Below, in pieces: positions 35,947-48,365 of a stretch of 64,000 nucleotides of DNA; within the stretch, counting starts at the first letter, position 1, and every line of letters begins with the position of its first letter. The notes under the pieces were generated by a model. That model saw nothing but the letters and a program-made list of their open reading frames with translations. It had not been told where the DNA came from and made no database searches. The position numbers and the translations under genes were made by a program. The stretch is from assembly GCA_007449985.2 (NCBI GenBank), contig VIIQ02000739.1, positions 124,001 through 188,000 of the forward strand, in the 5' to 3' direction. Origin of the DNA: Desmodesmus armatus. Taxonomy: Eukaryota; Chlorophyta; Chlorophyceae; Sphaeropleales; Scenedesmaceae.

Positions 35947-37399
35947 CATCACAAGGGCACATGCCTGAGCCTCTCTGCAGACCCAGCTGCAGGGCTACCA
36001 CTACAGTCACCCCGGGCACATTGATGGCCATGCGTCACGGCTATCACATCGTGCTTCATGCAGCAAGCCCGGCTATCACATCATGCAGACATCCTCTGGG
36101 TGGACAGGCATACAAGTTGCCTAGTTGCCAACTGTCATTCAAATGTGGCGAGGGACAAGCTTGTCTTGGCGGTGTGAGCTGACAGTTTGCTTTAAGCATG
36201 CAAGGGAGGTACCTAACCTTCATGCTGATGTTGCACAGCAGTGTTTTCCCTCCTTTCTGGCTGCCCTCTGTTTCTGTGGTTCTTTGCCTGACCTCTCCCC
36301 CAGCCCAGCCCAGCTCAGAGCTCATGATCTAACCGAAAAAAGAAGTGATTATCATAATCTTTAGTAAAGAACGAGCGCCGCACATCGCAATAGAAAAAAT
36401 GCTCAAAGCTGAATTCACCTGTGGTGGAACCCTGAGCATGCATCAGCACCAGCTGCACTGGAACGCCTGGCTACAGCCTCAACTGCAACGGCAACTCAGG
36501 TTGATAACCTGCAGGAGAGCACACACCCGCTTGCATATCCGGGGGTGGGGGGGGGCATGCGCCAGGTCCCTGTTTCAGTGACAACTCTGCTGCTAGAAAG
36601 GTACAGATGCAACAGGACAAACACCTCAGCCGCTATAGCTGTAGCTACTGCCGCAGTGACTGCGCTGAGGCGGCACTGTTGCTGGCCTGTAGGTGAGCCA
36701 GTCCCCTCCTATTGATGATGTGGCTGCAGCCACTAGTGGCAGCTGCTGGTGTGCAAAGAGAGCTGTGGGCACTGCAGAGGGTTACTGCGGCGTTTGCTGT
36801 CCTGCATGCTGTTTTCACCCCCACTCCTGTGCCCGTTGCTCACAACACCACAGGACCAAATGGCTGCTGCGTGTAAACAGCGCACGGCTGATGGCGATGT
36901 TGTGGCATGGAGAGGCTAGTCCTGCTTGTGGTGGTGCCTGGAAGTGAGCATGCTGCCACACAACACATCAAGCTCGGCATCACTAATGTCTCAGGCTGAG
37001 GCTGTTTGGCTCAGTCAGGCAGCAGGCAGGTAAGTGCCACCACACCTGTTACACAACCACGCTGCCCTGCATGTGCCCAGCTGCCTTGGCTGCTGATGCT
37101 GTTGCACTTGCTTCAGGCTCGCTTTTGCAATGTAATGTCTCTCAGTGCTGATCACTTTCCTTGTCTGCAGCTGCCATTTCTTGCAGATCCTGTTTTGCGT
37201 GCATCTGGCATGCTCAGTATTCACAGTCACTGGCAATGGCAACCGCACCATATCACAAGCAGTGGCCCTGGAGGACAGGCCCCATGTTCATTCACACACA
37301 CAATTGCAGTTGGGTACAGTTGCACGCTGTTGCGCCCTACTGGGAGCCCTTTTCAAGGCTATCAACACCTCGTCACCCACCACAGCCCCAACAATGGGA

Positions 37400-38280
37400 T
37401 GCCATGAAACATGCACAAACTGTAATTCATGCTGTACACCCACACGGTGCAGACATCCCTGCAAGCGACAACACCTAGGCAGTTTGTTTTGGTGGCTTCA
37501 CCCACCCTGGGCATAGGCCAGGCGCCACCCAATTGCATTTCCAATGTGCCTTTCTAGCCAGCCCCCCTTGCCTCAACTACACCTTGCCGCGGGTTGGGTT
37601 GGGCCAACAGGTAGTACATGCTGCACTGACACACCCATTTCAACACAACCCCCGAGGGCCCTGGCTTTCCATTGTGCCGACACATTATTCACCATCCACC
37701 AAATCATGCTCACATATAATCACCATGTACAGATGTGGCGCAAGCATGCCACTAAATGAACAGATCAGGCCGCAGTGTGATACGCCACTCTGCAGATAAT
37801 AGTGTGGTGACCTCGCATAGCACATGAACCTGTCCACAACATGGGACAGTTTCCAAGGAAACATGTCGTGGCAACATGCACAAACTGCAACTGCGACTCA
37901 CATTTTCAAACCACATGCGTCCAGACCAGAGAGCCCTGCAGGCCATGACATCAACACAAGCTTGGAGGGTTGAATTACCCTGGACATGGGCCTGGCCTTT
38001 TGAAAGGCCCGTCCCTCGCCCCAACTACACCTCACCAGCACGCAGTAAGCGCTGCACTGCCGCACCCATCTCAACACACGCACCGAGGGCCCGGTGACCC
38101 CGGCTTCCATTGTGCCAACGCACATGATGCATCCCCCCACTACATCATGCTTGTCACACTTGATCACCATGTACAGATGTGGCGCAAGCGTGCCACGATG
38201 ATGATCAGTCAGGCCGCACTGTGATACACCACTATGCAGACAATAATGTGGTGAACTTGCATAGCACATGAACATCATGC
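37400..38280. repeat. Diverged tandem repeat, about 450-bp unit
   Basis: Two copies, about 37405-37830 and 37850-38275. Shared landmarks are ACATGCACAAACTG, CTTTCCATTGTGCC-type, ATCACCATGTACAGATGTGG followed by GCAAGC, and GCATAGCACATGAAC at each right end. No coding capacity was recognised. Confidence 0.7.
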
Positions 38281-38773
38281 TGCACCAAGCCTAGGGCTAC
38301 CGATCACACACTCACTGACCAAATCACCAACAAAATGCACTGCTTCCCTGCAACTTGTGGGCTACTTCCAGGCATGGCTGCAACAAGCAGTAAGCAGCTT
38401 GCAAATAAACTGTCGCTGCAGCCAACAGGGCTACTGTAAAACTACCGCAAAGCGCCACCAGATCAGCACCAGCTGCCTGTCATGCACGTGACATGGTGCC
38501 TTGCATCAGAGCTAAGCAGAAGCACTCGACACAGCGCCAGTATCAGTACAACAAAGCCCCAGCTGCTTGTACGGATATGCAGACAAATGCTTGTGCACAC
38601 TGACAATGACACGTGTTTGAGCCACACAGGTTGAATCTCAACCATCCTCTCGGAGGTGAGTCACAGAAAGAAGCGCATGCCCAGCACTGGGTGAGTCATG
38701 ATCCAACAACAGAACCTTATGTGCGGTCACAGGCTCCAAGACACACCACAAGAACACACCACAAGAACACACC

Positions 38774-41700
38774 TCAGCACACTGTGCACCCATATTTGCC
38801 AGCAGACTCTGCCACAGGGCGCAGAGCGCTGCGTGCAGACCCCGTGGTGCGTACCCGTCCAGCAGACGCCCGGCGCTTCAGCTGAACCAGCTGTGCATGC
38901 ACCTGCTGCGCACTGGGCCGCGCACCAGCCTGCTGGTCCCAGCAGCCCTCCACTAGGGACTGCAGCTGCCCCAGCACATCACGCCCTGCCTCAACACCCC
39001 TGACCTCCTCCCAGCCAGCCCAGGTGGGCCGCACGCCACGCCTGATAGCAGCCTTCAGGGCTCCCTCAGACCTGAAGATGAAGGGCATCTTCCCCATCAG
39101 CAGCTGGTACAGGATGAGCCCAAAGGAGTACACGTCCCCAGCGACTGCGTGTGGGGCGTCCTGCCCCTCCTCCCAGGCCTGCAGCAGCTCAGGGGGCGCC
39201 CAGTACGACGTGCACCCTGCCGCCTGACCTGCAGCACCCTGACCCACGTGCAGCTGCTGCGCACCAATGCTCATGGTGTGCACTGCAATGGTGGAGCTCA
39301 GCCCAAAGTCCGACAGCAGCACTTCATGGGTGTCATGCTTGAGCAGGACGTTGGCAGGCTTGAGGTCCCCATGCACCACCGTCAGGGGGGCCTCAGTGTG
39401 CAGGTACTTCAGGCCGCACGCAATGCGCTCAGCAACGTGCAGCGCTTCATGCAGGGGCAGCAGGGGCTCAGCACGCAGCAGCTCCTCCAAGCTCTCATCG
39501 CACCTGTCCATAACCAGACCCAGAGAGTCTCTGCTGCTGATGCTGCCACCGCTGCGGCGGCTGGCCCATCCCCTGCTGCCAAATGAGCCTGCGCTGTCAT
39601 GGCGGGTGTTCACGTCCTGTGCTGCACTGCGCTGGGCCTTGCTGTCGTTGATGAGCACCACACCCCAGAAGCGGACGATGCAGGGGTCCTTCAGTCGGCT
39701 GAGCACGGCAGCCTCCCTCAACATCTGCACAACGCAGCAGACAGAGACACACCGACATGAACAAGCAGAGCCCAGTCATCCGTGCATGCCAGGATTGCAA
39801 AGCATTCCATTGAGACACAGCTTGCTGACAAGTTTTTGAGCATACATGCAGAAGCGCGCAAGGATGGCAGCTGATGGCGTGAAGATAGTGACCGGCGATC
39901 ACTTCCAGTATTGATTTTCAGGTCAACACTACCATACCATGCAAAGCTCGCTTTGGCTAGCGCCCCTCATAGAGACACATGACAACCTCCAACAAGTGTA
40001 TTTCATGCTCGATGTGATGCACTGCGTAAGTGATTTGGCAACATCAGGCTGTGCTGTCATCCCTTCCCACCTGCTCCCGCTGCTGCTCATCAACAAAAGC
40101 CTTCAGTCGCAGCAGCTTGACAGCGACGCGGTGGCCGTTGAAGGTGCCAGCGTACACATCCGCGAAGCCCCCAGAGTCCAGCACATCGCCATCATCCCAC
40201 TGCACACGCTCCCTGTCGAGCACAAGGCGGCTGCGCACCATCTGCCCGCTGCTGCTGCCCTGCTGGTGCCTGCCCGCCTCGATTGCACGCATCAGCTCCC
40301 TGACATCATCCCGCAGACCCCCCACATCCTCCTTGATGTACCCCACATCCCCTGCCAGCTGGCCCAGGTGCCCCGTCACAGCAAACCACTCCTGCCGCTG
40401 CTCATACGTGGCTGCCGCCAGCTGCCGCTGCAGCTCAGCCTGGCCCCCCAGCAGCTGCACCAGCTGGCCCTGCAGCTGCTGCAGGTCCTGCTGGTGGGCC
40501 TGGTCCAGCTGCTGGACCAAGCTGGCGTCGCTGACGTGGGCCTCTGACAGCACTTGTTGGAGCTGCTGCTGCACCTCCACTGTGTAGATCAGGTTGAGTG
40601 CAGACACGACGCCGTTCAGGTCCTGCACGGCCTTGTTGACGGTGCTCTCAACCTGAAGGAAATACGGGGTGGTGGGGACAGCAGCAGAAGCAACACCACA
40701 ATCAGATGGTGGTACAGGCGAACCAGCTAGGGGTGAACTGGGTGGCTTGCATCGACCCACCTAGAAATGCGCGCAGCCTTAGGCCTGAGCACTTTGGGAA
40801 ACCCAAAGTGCTGTGCTGGCAGAGGTACTGCCTGCAGCCCCATCTCTGCAACCTGACACTGTTAACATGGCAGTCCCTCCTGCATGCACACTGACTGTGT
40901 GTTGCCATCCAAACCCCTCCGTCCCTGTTTGCCCCCCCCCCCCCCGCTGTGCTCACGTCTGATATCCTCCTTGTCCAATTCAGACTTGAAAAAGCGGACC
41001 GCCACTCTCAGGCTAGCCACAGGCTTACTCCACTTGGTGACCAGGCTGTGCGCCTTCTGTAGCGCAGACGCCAGCCGCTGCAGCTGCTGCTCCAACACTG
41101 CCAGCTGCTCACTGCTCCTGGAAAGCGCATCCAGCAGCTTGATGCTGAACATGCACTGCAGGCACAACAGATACAACAAGCCACGTGAGTGACTTGGACG
41201 TCATGCGCTAATGCCAGGGGTTTGGGGGGGGGGTCCTGCCGGTGTGATGTGCTGCAGTACGCTGCCGCCCAGTGTTGCTGGTCGCTGCTGCCCTGTCTTT
41301 CGTGAGGCGCAGGAATTTCATGTTGGCACAGTCAGTTACGCCATGCAGCAGTAGAAACAAAGAAGCTAGTGCTTACAGCCAACAGCAGGGCTCACCGTCA
41401 TGAAGCACATCAGTGCCTCCACACGACTCTTCATAGATTGTGCCTTGGCCTTGTTCACACGTACCTGATCCACCTGCAACATATCACACGCGCGGTTGGG
41501 TTCACAGTGTTGGGTTTAGGGTTGGGGGTGACGCCAGGGTCTACGGCTGGCTTCCCTGAACCCACTGCATATACTGAGGCCCAATACCACAGGCCCTGCA
41601 GGAAACCCCAGGGCTCAGCCATGTCACGTCTTCATGCACCCGCCCTGCACTAGATGTGCCCGCCGAGATGCCCGCCCACCTTGTCCAGGAACTGTGTGAG

Positions 41701-44466
41701 TGGCTGTATGAAGGCCGACACGTTGCTGCCGAGGATGGGAACCATCTTGCCGACTGGCTCCAAGGCCTTCAGCAGCTCAACTGTCAAAGAGCAGAGGATT
41801 GTGGCAGCAGGCAGCAGGCAGCGGTGGCAGATGCAACAGGTATGCGGTGGCTGAAGAACACACTTGCAAGTTTGATGTTGGTGGCGCGACAGCAGCAGAT
41901 GGTGGTGCAGGGTGAGGTCCCCTCACCTGTTGTAGCGAGCTTCCCGCCTGGGCCACCTGACGCCTTGTGGGTCTGATCACGAGCAGCAAAAGGGTCCGGC
42001 ACAGCAGGGTCCGGCACAGCAGGTAACTGCACAGCCATACAGCCATAACATGGGTCAGCACATGGGGACGGTGAATGCAGTGCCAGCAGCCATGAGGGCG
42101 CTGAACTGTGGCTGCATCAAAGTGGTGTGCAGCACAATAAAGCACTGTTCGGAGGGCATACTGAGCATACGGTACTGCCAACAGTGCCCATAATGAATCC
42201 CATGTGCAACATGCAGCAAGCAGTCTCAAGGGGGCTGGGCTCACTTTGGAACTGTGGGAAGTGGAGCTTCCACTGCCCCATGCAGCCGATGTTGATGAAG
42301 TGCCCCCTGCAAGGAAGAAACAGTGAGCGGAGGGTGGCCACATGGTCAGGAAGAACAGCAGCAGGCCTGACACACGTGTGCCTACTAGTGGTGGACTGCA
42401 CGCTGTGGCAGCAAGTGTGGTGGTGGATGTGGGGTGTGCTGGGAAGGCCCCTCCAGGGGCAGGATTGTTGTGGCGCAGCAGCAGGATGTGGTGGTGCGGA
42501 GTGAGGTCCCCTCACCTGCTGCAACACATATCAGCAGCCCACAGCATCACTCAGAGCTGTACTGACACACCAATCCAATCCAGGGCACACCTGTTGTAGC
42601 GAGCTTCCCGCCTGGGCCATCTGATACTTTGTGGGTCTGGTCATGCGCAGCAGCAGGATCCTGCACAGCCATACACTCAGCATGGGTCAGCCTATGGGGA
42701 CGGTGCATGCAGTGCCTAGTGCAGGCTGGAGTGCTGAACTGTGCCACAGTGGCTTCAAAATGGTGTACAGCACAACAAAAGCACTGGGCAGAGGGCTGGC
42801 TCTGAGCATACCACAAATTTGCATGGATTCCATTTGCAACGTGCAGCAAGCAGTCTCAACGGGACGGTCCGGGGGCTTACATGGGCGCTGTCAGAAGTGA
42901 AGCTTCCACTGCCCCAAGAAGCCGATGTTGGTGAGGTGGCCCCTGCAAAAACCGAACAGAGAGCGGAGGGTGGTCAGCAAGTACGGCAGCAGGCCTGACA
43001 CACGTGTGATCATCAGCATGGACTGCATGCTGAATGATGGGTGTGGTGGTGGCGCAGGGAAGGTCCTTCCAAGGGGTGTCAGTGGGAGTACAGCGTGCAG
43101 TACAGCCACCATGTACTAAACATCTAGGCTGCAGCCTGCTTTTATTTTTGACAAAGGTCCAGACCTTGACACCACTGTGCCTACCTGAAGGCTTGCTGCA
43201 ACATCTCACCCTCAAGGTACAACTCTCACCTTGCGTCAGCAGCTCGATGGTTGCACTAGCCATATCGCTTGGGGTGCCCTGCAGCTGCTGCTCAAGGCCT
43301 TGCAGCAGCATCAAGAGGTCTCCATTGCCAGCCATGTAATGTCTGAGGGGTGCGCCGTCATCATCATCATCTGTGCAGCTGGCCAGGGCGAGCAGGAGGC
43401 GGGGCAGCTCTGCATAAAATGGTGAGGTATGCTTGAGCCAAGAAGCGCTGAGGGATACTGTTTTACGGTTGCTTTCTTCCCTGTGAAAATCGTACAGCTC
43501 TGCCCAAATCTTCCAGCCGTGCCTTTTGATAATGGGTCTGAACAACCTACAGCCTTCAGCCCCTGCTGCGATGGCAAAGGCGGCTGTGCGATCTTCCCCT
43601 TCATAACACCGTTTGCCGCTGCACTGGATCAGCGCTTCCAGGGCAGCGCCTGAACCTGGCTCCTGGGCGATGCGGCTGCTGACTTCTGCGGACTCAAGTG
43701 CCAGGCTTGCCAGCGCCCAGGCTGCTCGAGCCTTTGGATGTGTTTCACTGCTGCTGAGCAGTGCCACCAGGCCACTGATGGCACCAGGCTGCTGGCGGAT
43801 GCGCTGCTTGTTGGCTGGGGCCTTCCAGGCCAGCGCTGCTAGGGCCTCGGCTGCTGAACACTGTGCGTGCCAACTGCTGCTGCTGAGCAGTGCTGCCAAG
43901 CCAGCAATAACCAAACGCTCCTGGCCGATATGCTCCCTGCATGGAGACCACCATGACAGCTTCTCCAAAGCGGAAGCTGCTGAACCCTGTACGGGTGAGC
44001 TGCTGCTGCTGAGAGTTGCTGCCAGGCCCTGGATAGCACCAGGCTCGGCAGCGATGCAAAGACTCAACCCATCGCTACAAGCGATGATGCTGAGGGTGCG
44101 GGCTGCTTGCTGCTGCACAGCTGCATCGCTGCTCTGCAGCTGTGTAACCAGCCCCTTCAGGCCGTTCAACTGGACAATCCGGCTCGCTGACTCTGGTCCA
44201 GCAGCTGCGATTTGGCCCAGCACATCAGCTGAGCGGGCTGCAAGCTCAGTGTTGCTGTTGCTGAGGAGACCCACCACTGCCGACAGGCAGTAAGGGTGTT
44301 CGTGCAGCAGTTCTGCAACGCCTGAAGGGTACAAATTTCTGCCGAGCAACACTTTCAGCAGCTGCAGCTGGCCCTCTTTGTCCTGTCGCTTCAGCAGCGA
44401 GGCGGTGCTGGTGGTCAGACTGGTCTTGGTGCCAGCGCTGGTGCTGGTGCTGGTTAACCACCCCAT
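38774..44466 (-). CDS. ARM-repeat / MLKL-type helical bundle / non-RD kinase protein
   Basis: Exons on the minus strand: 44466-43230, 42942-42881, 42660-42591, 42306-42245, 42026-41927, 41780-41680, 41473-41396, 41155-40957, 40652-40071, 39724-38774, about 1147 aa. The first nine exons fit each other in phase; only the junction 40957 to 40652 is one base off. Residues about 30-412 are armadillo repeats (for example AISGLVALLSSSETHPKARA). Residues 413-510 are a Ser/Gly/Thr linker made of two duplicated exon pairs. Residues about 511-640 (ELLKALEPVGKMVPILG, VDQVRVNKAKAQSMKSRVEA, then coiled helices) resemble the N-terminal four-helix region of MLKL-type TKL kinases. A Gln-rich coiled coil follows, then a kinase: DSGGFADVYAG, VAVKLL, HGDLKPANVLL, SDFGLSS, WAPPELL. 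HGD replaces HRD (non-RD). The start MGWLTS fits an N-myristoylation signal. Two separate genes remain possible, because an ATG at about 42038 opens the helical part. Role in cell death or immunity is inference. Confidence 0.7.
41927..42942 (-). repeat. Tandem duplication of a two-exon linker cassette
   Basis: A unit of about 640 bp is present twice. Exon pair B is 42942-42881 (62 bp) and 42660-42591 (70 bp). Exon pair A is 42306-42245 (62 bp) and 42026-41927 (100 bp). The first exons encode SASWGSGSFTSDSAH and SAAWGSGSSTSHSSK. The second exons end DGPGGKLATT and GGPGGKLATT. Each pair is a multiple of three (132 and 162 bp) and keeps the same phases, so both can be included. Intron sequence (CCTGACACACGTGTG) is duplicated too. 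Confidence 0.85.
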
Positions 44467-46597
44467 TGTCAGAGCTGAAATCTGCGACAAGCATGGCGAA
44501 AGAGTGGAAGGTGATCACAGCCTCAAGAAAACCCTGTGATGCATCACATCACTGATGATCAGGAACAGCGCCATTGAAGTGTGTGGGATGCGGTGCGCGC
44601 CCGTACCTGCTGGGGGTCGGAATAGTGTCACCTGTTCTGTGTGGTCTGAATAGGCCTATCAGGTGCTTTCGTTGCCCGTGGCACGGTTGCAAGTTTGCCT
44701 TGTGGTCCGACCTTCGCCTGACCCGTGTTGTGGACGTCGGGCGCTCAACCGTGCGTTTCAAGCCGCATACAGAATTTTGTCACATTCAGGAATCTGATCA
44801 GTGAATTTCGCTGTGATATATCACAACAGGGGGCCCACCACAAACCCAATGACACTGAACAGTGTCTAACAGTTTCAGACTGCAACTGACAAATTGAGTT
44901 TTCCTAGCAGGGGGGAGGCCACTCTGTAGGTCGTCTGAATGGGTTGTGGAAAGAAAGGGGCCCAGAATGTGGGCCCACGGCGATCCTGGTGAGGGGCCTT
45001 GAGGGGGGGGGGGGGGGGGGGGGGGGCTGGAAAGGAGGGGGGGGGGGGCGGAGGACAAGTTTCTATGCTGGCTGATCTGGGAGGGACCAGTGCTGTGGTG
45101 GTCCTGCTTAATGCACAGTGTGGACGGGCCAGCATGAGACACCCACAGTCCCACCCTTGCACACTGTGCCATGGTGGCAGTTGTGCTGACATCATGTCAG
45201 ATGAATCATCTGGGGTCTGAGATTAATGAACTGCAACACAGGCATCCTGTGTGAGACCACCACAGTCCGCACTGCCCACTCACTCGCAGGAAGCGTTGCT
45301 GGAGAGTTGCACTGGCTGTCACGGGCAAAAGCCACTATGCACTGTATCAGGGTGGATTGCTGTTGTTCCTATCCTCACCCATACCAGCTTTGCTACTGCA
45401 GGACCTCCACTCATGCCTAATCATAGCTGTTGCACAAGTGATACTGCTTCTGCTGTATTTGGCCACTTGTGGATGTTGTTAGGTCCTGGTGAAGTGAGCC
45501 AGCTTCTGCTTAGGCGGTGTATGCAGGTCTGCATACCACCCCTCATCTTATGCCAACCTCTCTTGCAGTGAGGCAGGCCCCAGGCAGGCTGCCCATCCCC
45601 AACACAGACACTCCGCTGCAGCCGCTGCACTCAGACATTACTAGTCACTATTGAGTGACTGCTGCGGCAGCAGTGCTGCCAGCACCACAGCTGTTGCTTC
45701 TACTGATGTCACGTTGTGTCAGCGACGCCTGGCACACCCAATGGTCGGTGTTCCCCTTGACTGCTCAGCTGTGACAGCTGGCAAGTTATGTCAAGCGATG
45801 TACGAGGTCTTTGCTTGTTACTGTAGCACAGCACCTAGTTTTCCAGCTAGCTCCACGTCAGGCTGCCGATACTTGAGCGCGACAATTGCTCAAGGCTGCA
45901 GCTGTGCTGGTGGTCCTGCGTATGGTGCTTTTGATGCTGGTGACGGGCAGCCAGTGCCATCTATGGCAGCAGAAAAATTGCATTTCATGCAGTCGTGCAG
46001 ATGCCGGCTGTAAAGTACCTTGTGTTGCAAAATAAGGCCTGCCAGCATCTGCCGCCATGACTGGCCAGTCATTGAGCGCTTGCATCAGTGATTATGATTG
46101 CTTGTCCTGCTTGTCCACTAAAAACTGTACCAATGCAATCAACACACGCATGATGGTTACACCTCCACATCAGTTCATTTCAGGACCCGCCAAAGACTGC
46201 CTGATGATCTTGTCCAATGTTTTGCGTTCGAAGTGCAAGGGAAGCACTGATGTTGAGCACTAGATGTATGTGCTGGTTAGATTTACCGGAGTGTATCATA
46301 TTTGTTACACGTTGGAAGTTTATGATCGTTCACATGACAAACAATGATCCCGTGTCAGTTGTAACGTTGTTCAGCGTGACGCAATGTTCTGGCTAATGGA
46401 TGCTGACTGCTGTCTATTTGACGTTGTTGAGAGTTTATCGCTTGCTCGCTGGACGTCTTGACCATGACTCAGCTCCAATAGCTCACATCAGCAGCACCCA
46501 CTTGCTGATGTTGCACATGAGCCCGAGTTGGTGTCACTGCTGCAGTGTGCAGTAGCTAGACGTGTTCGTACTTGTATTCAAGCAGTGTGAGGCAGGC
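44467..46597. other. Intergenic region between divergent genes
   Basis: It lies between the start of the ARM/kinase gene (-) and of the Rab3GAP gene (+), so it must contain both promoters. No motif was assigned. A G run of about 23 (45003-45026) and smaller G runs are present. Short open frames lack conserved content. Confidence 0.45.
45003..45026 (+). repeat. Poly-G run
   Basis: About 23 consecutive G, followed after eleven bases by another run of nine or more. Quadruplex-capable. Confidence 0.85.
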
Positions 46598-48324
46598 ATG
46601 GCAGAGGAAGGCTTCCATGACTACACGCTGGCGACCAGGCTGGAGAGGTCTGTTGTTACAGCAGCAACAAAGCAGCTGGATGAAGTACAGATAGACAGCT
46701 AGCTGTCTATCTACATGTCCTGACTACATGTCCTGATGTTTCACGCCTCTTGTGGTGTTTTTGTCGCAGGCTGGTTGCGCAGTTGGAGCAGTGCTTCAGA
46801 GGCTGGCTTCTGACAGGTGTGATGCTGCTTCGATGCCACCTCATGCAGCAGCGCAAGCACACCACATTTGCTGCAACCACAAGCGTATGATCAATCACTT
46901 ACTGAGGATGCAGTCCCCATATGCTGATTTTGCATCCCATAGCAGTGTTGGGGTGGTGGAGGTGTGCAGCTGCATTCGCGGACTGCTGTGTTGTGTGCAG
47001 GCCTTGAAAACCTAAGCCATATGCCCCCAGCTCTGGGTGCTGACAAGCAGCCTATCAACCTGGTGCGGGTCAGCAGCAACATCAACCACAGGTGCGCAGA
47101 CTCTTAGCTGCTTTGGAGTCCATCTGCATTGTCAAGTTACTCCTGAAGATTGAGCGCAAGGGACGTCCACATGATGCTGCTGTGTTTTCGTGTGCGCATG
47201 CTGTGCTGTGGTGTGCTGTATTGTGGTGCATAATGTTGTGTTGTGTCATGCGTTGTGCTGCATTGTGCTGTGTTGTGCAGGATGCCTTGGAGGGCCCAGC
47301 CATACATCCTGACCCTGCATGTGCCCTACACGAGAGAGGCAGACCTGCAGGCAGCTCGACAGCGCCAGCAGCAGCAACAGCAGCTGCAGCAACACCAGCA
47401 GCACCTCCACCAGCAGCAGCTAGGCGTCAATGCACGCCCGCACAAGGTCCTCACTCCCAGCAAGCAGCAGCTGCCGCAGCAGCAAGCCCCACACAGCCGC
47501 AACCCTGCAGCTGCATTCAGTGAAGATGTCACCGGTGCAGCCAAGATTTCTCCTGGTGAGGCTGTTGCCATTGCTGCTGCTGCTCCCCCTGATGACAGAG
47601 CTGCTGCCGCAGCAGCAGCGTCCCAAGTGCTGGCACGGCATGTTGTGGCAGCAGCAGCAGCAGGGGGTCAGCAGGGTGCTGATGCCATGCAGAAGCTTCA
47701 GGCAGAGCTGGCACCTCTGCTGAACAGCACCGTCAGCAATGGGGATAACAACGGCAGCGGTAACGGCCAGCAGCAGCAGCACCTGCAGCAGCAGGTGGAT
47801 GAATTGGTGCAGCAGTACTTGCATGTACAGAGGCAGCTGCAGGCGGAGGCAGGTGGACAGCAGCAGCAGCAGGAGACGGAGGGCGAGCAGGCAGAACAGC
47901 AGAAGGAGCAGTGGGATGAGGAGAGTGACGCTCAGTTGCCACGCACAGCAACAGCAGCAGCAGCAGCAGCCGCAGGGGAAGATGGAGGGGCAGCTGAGGG
48001 CGTTGGTCTGGATAGTGCCAGCTCACACGCAGGCTCCACCACAGCAGCCGACAATGCCTTGTCTGAAAATGACACCTCCACCTCAGCAGCACCTGCACCT
48101 CCACTGTGTGTCGGCAGCAGCGGCGATGGTGCTGCAGCCAGCACAACAGCACACAGCACAGCACTGGGGCATGCTCCTGATATTCCTGGCGGCAAGGCTG
48201 TTGCTGCTGGTGGCAGTGACAGCATTGGCAGCAGGCGCCACAGCAGTAGTGGTGGCGGTGTGAAGGGTGGGCGGAAGCTCCAGGCCAAAAGGCTGCAGCG
48301 TACCTCGGCACCTTCAGGGTCCAT

Positions 48325-48365
<41 letters not shown>

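Larger units (their letters stand above)
34954..38773. other. Gene-poor region with repeats
   Basis: Several open frames exceed 100 codons (for example 34681-35436) but have no conserved motif and a Cys/His/Trp-rich composition typical of noncoding TGTGC-rich DNA. A palindrome pair lies at 35921-35946 and a diverged repeat at 37400-38280. No gene is supported. Confidence 0.45.

Noticed and set aside
44549..44804. Short frames near the ARM gene start with Cys-x-x-Cys patterns
   Set aside because: Too short, no partner exons, and located where promoter DNA is expected.
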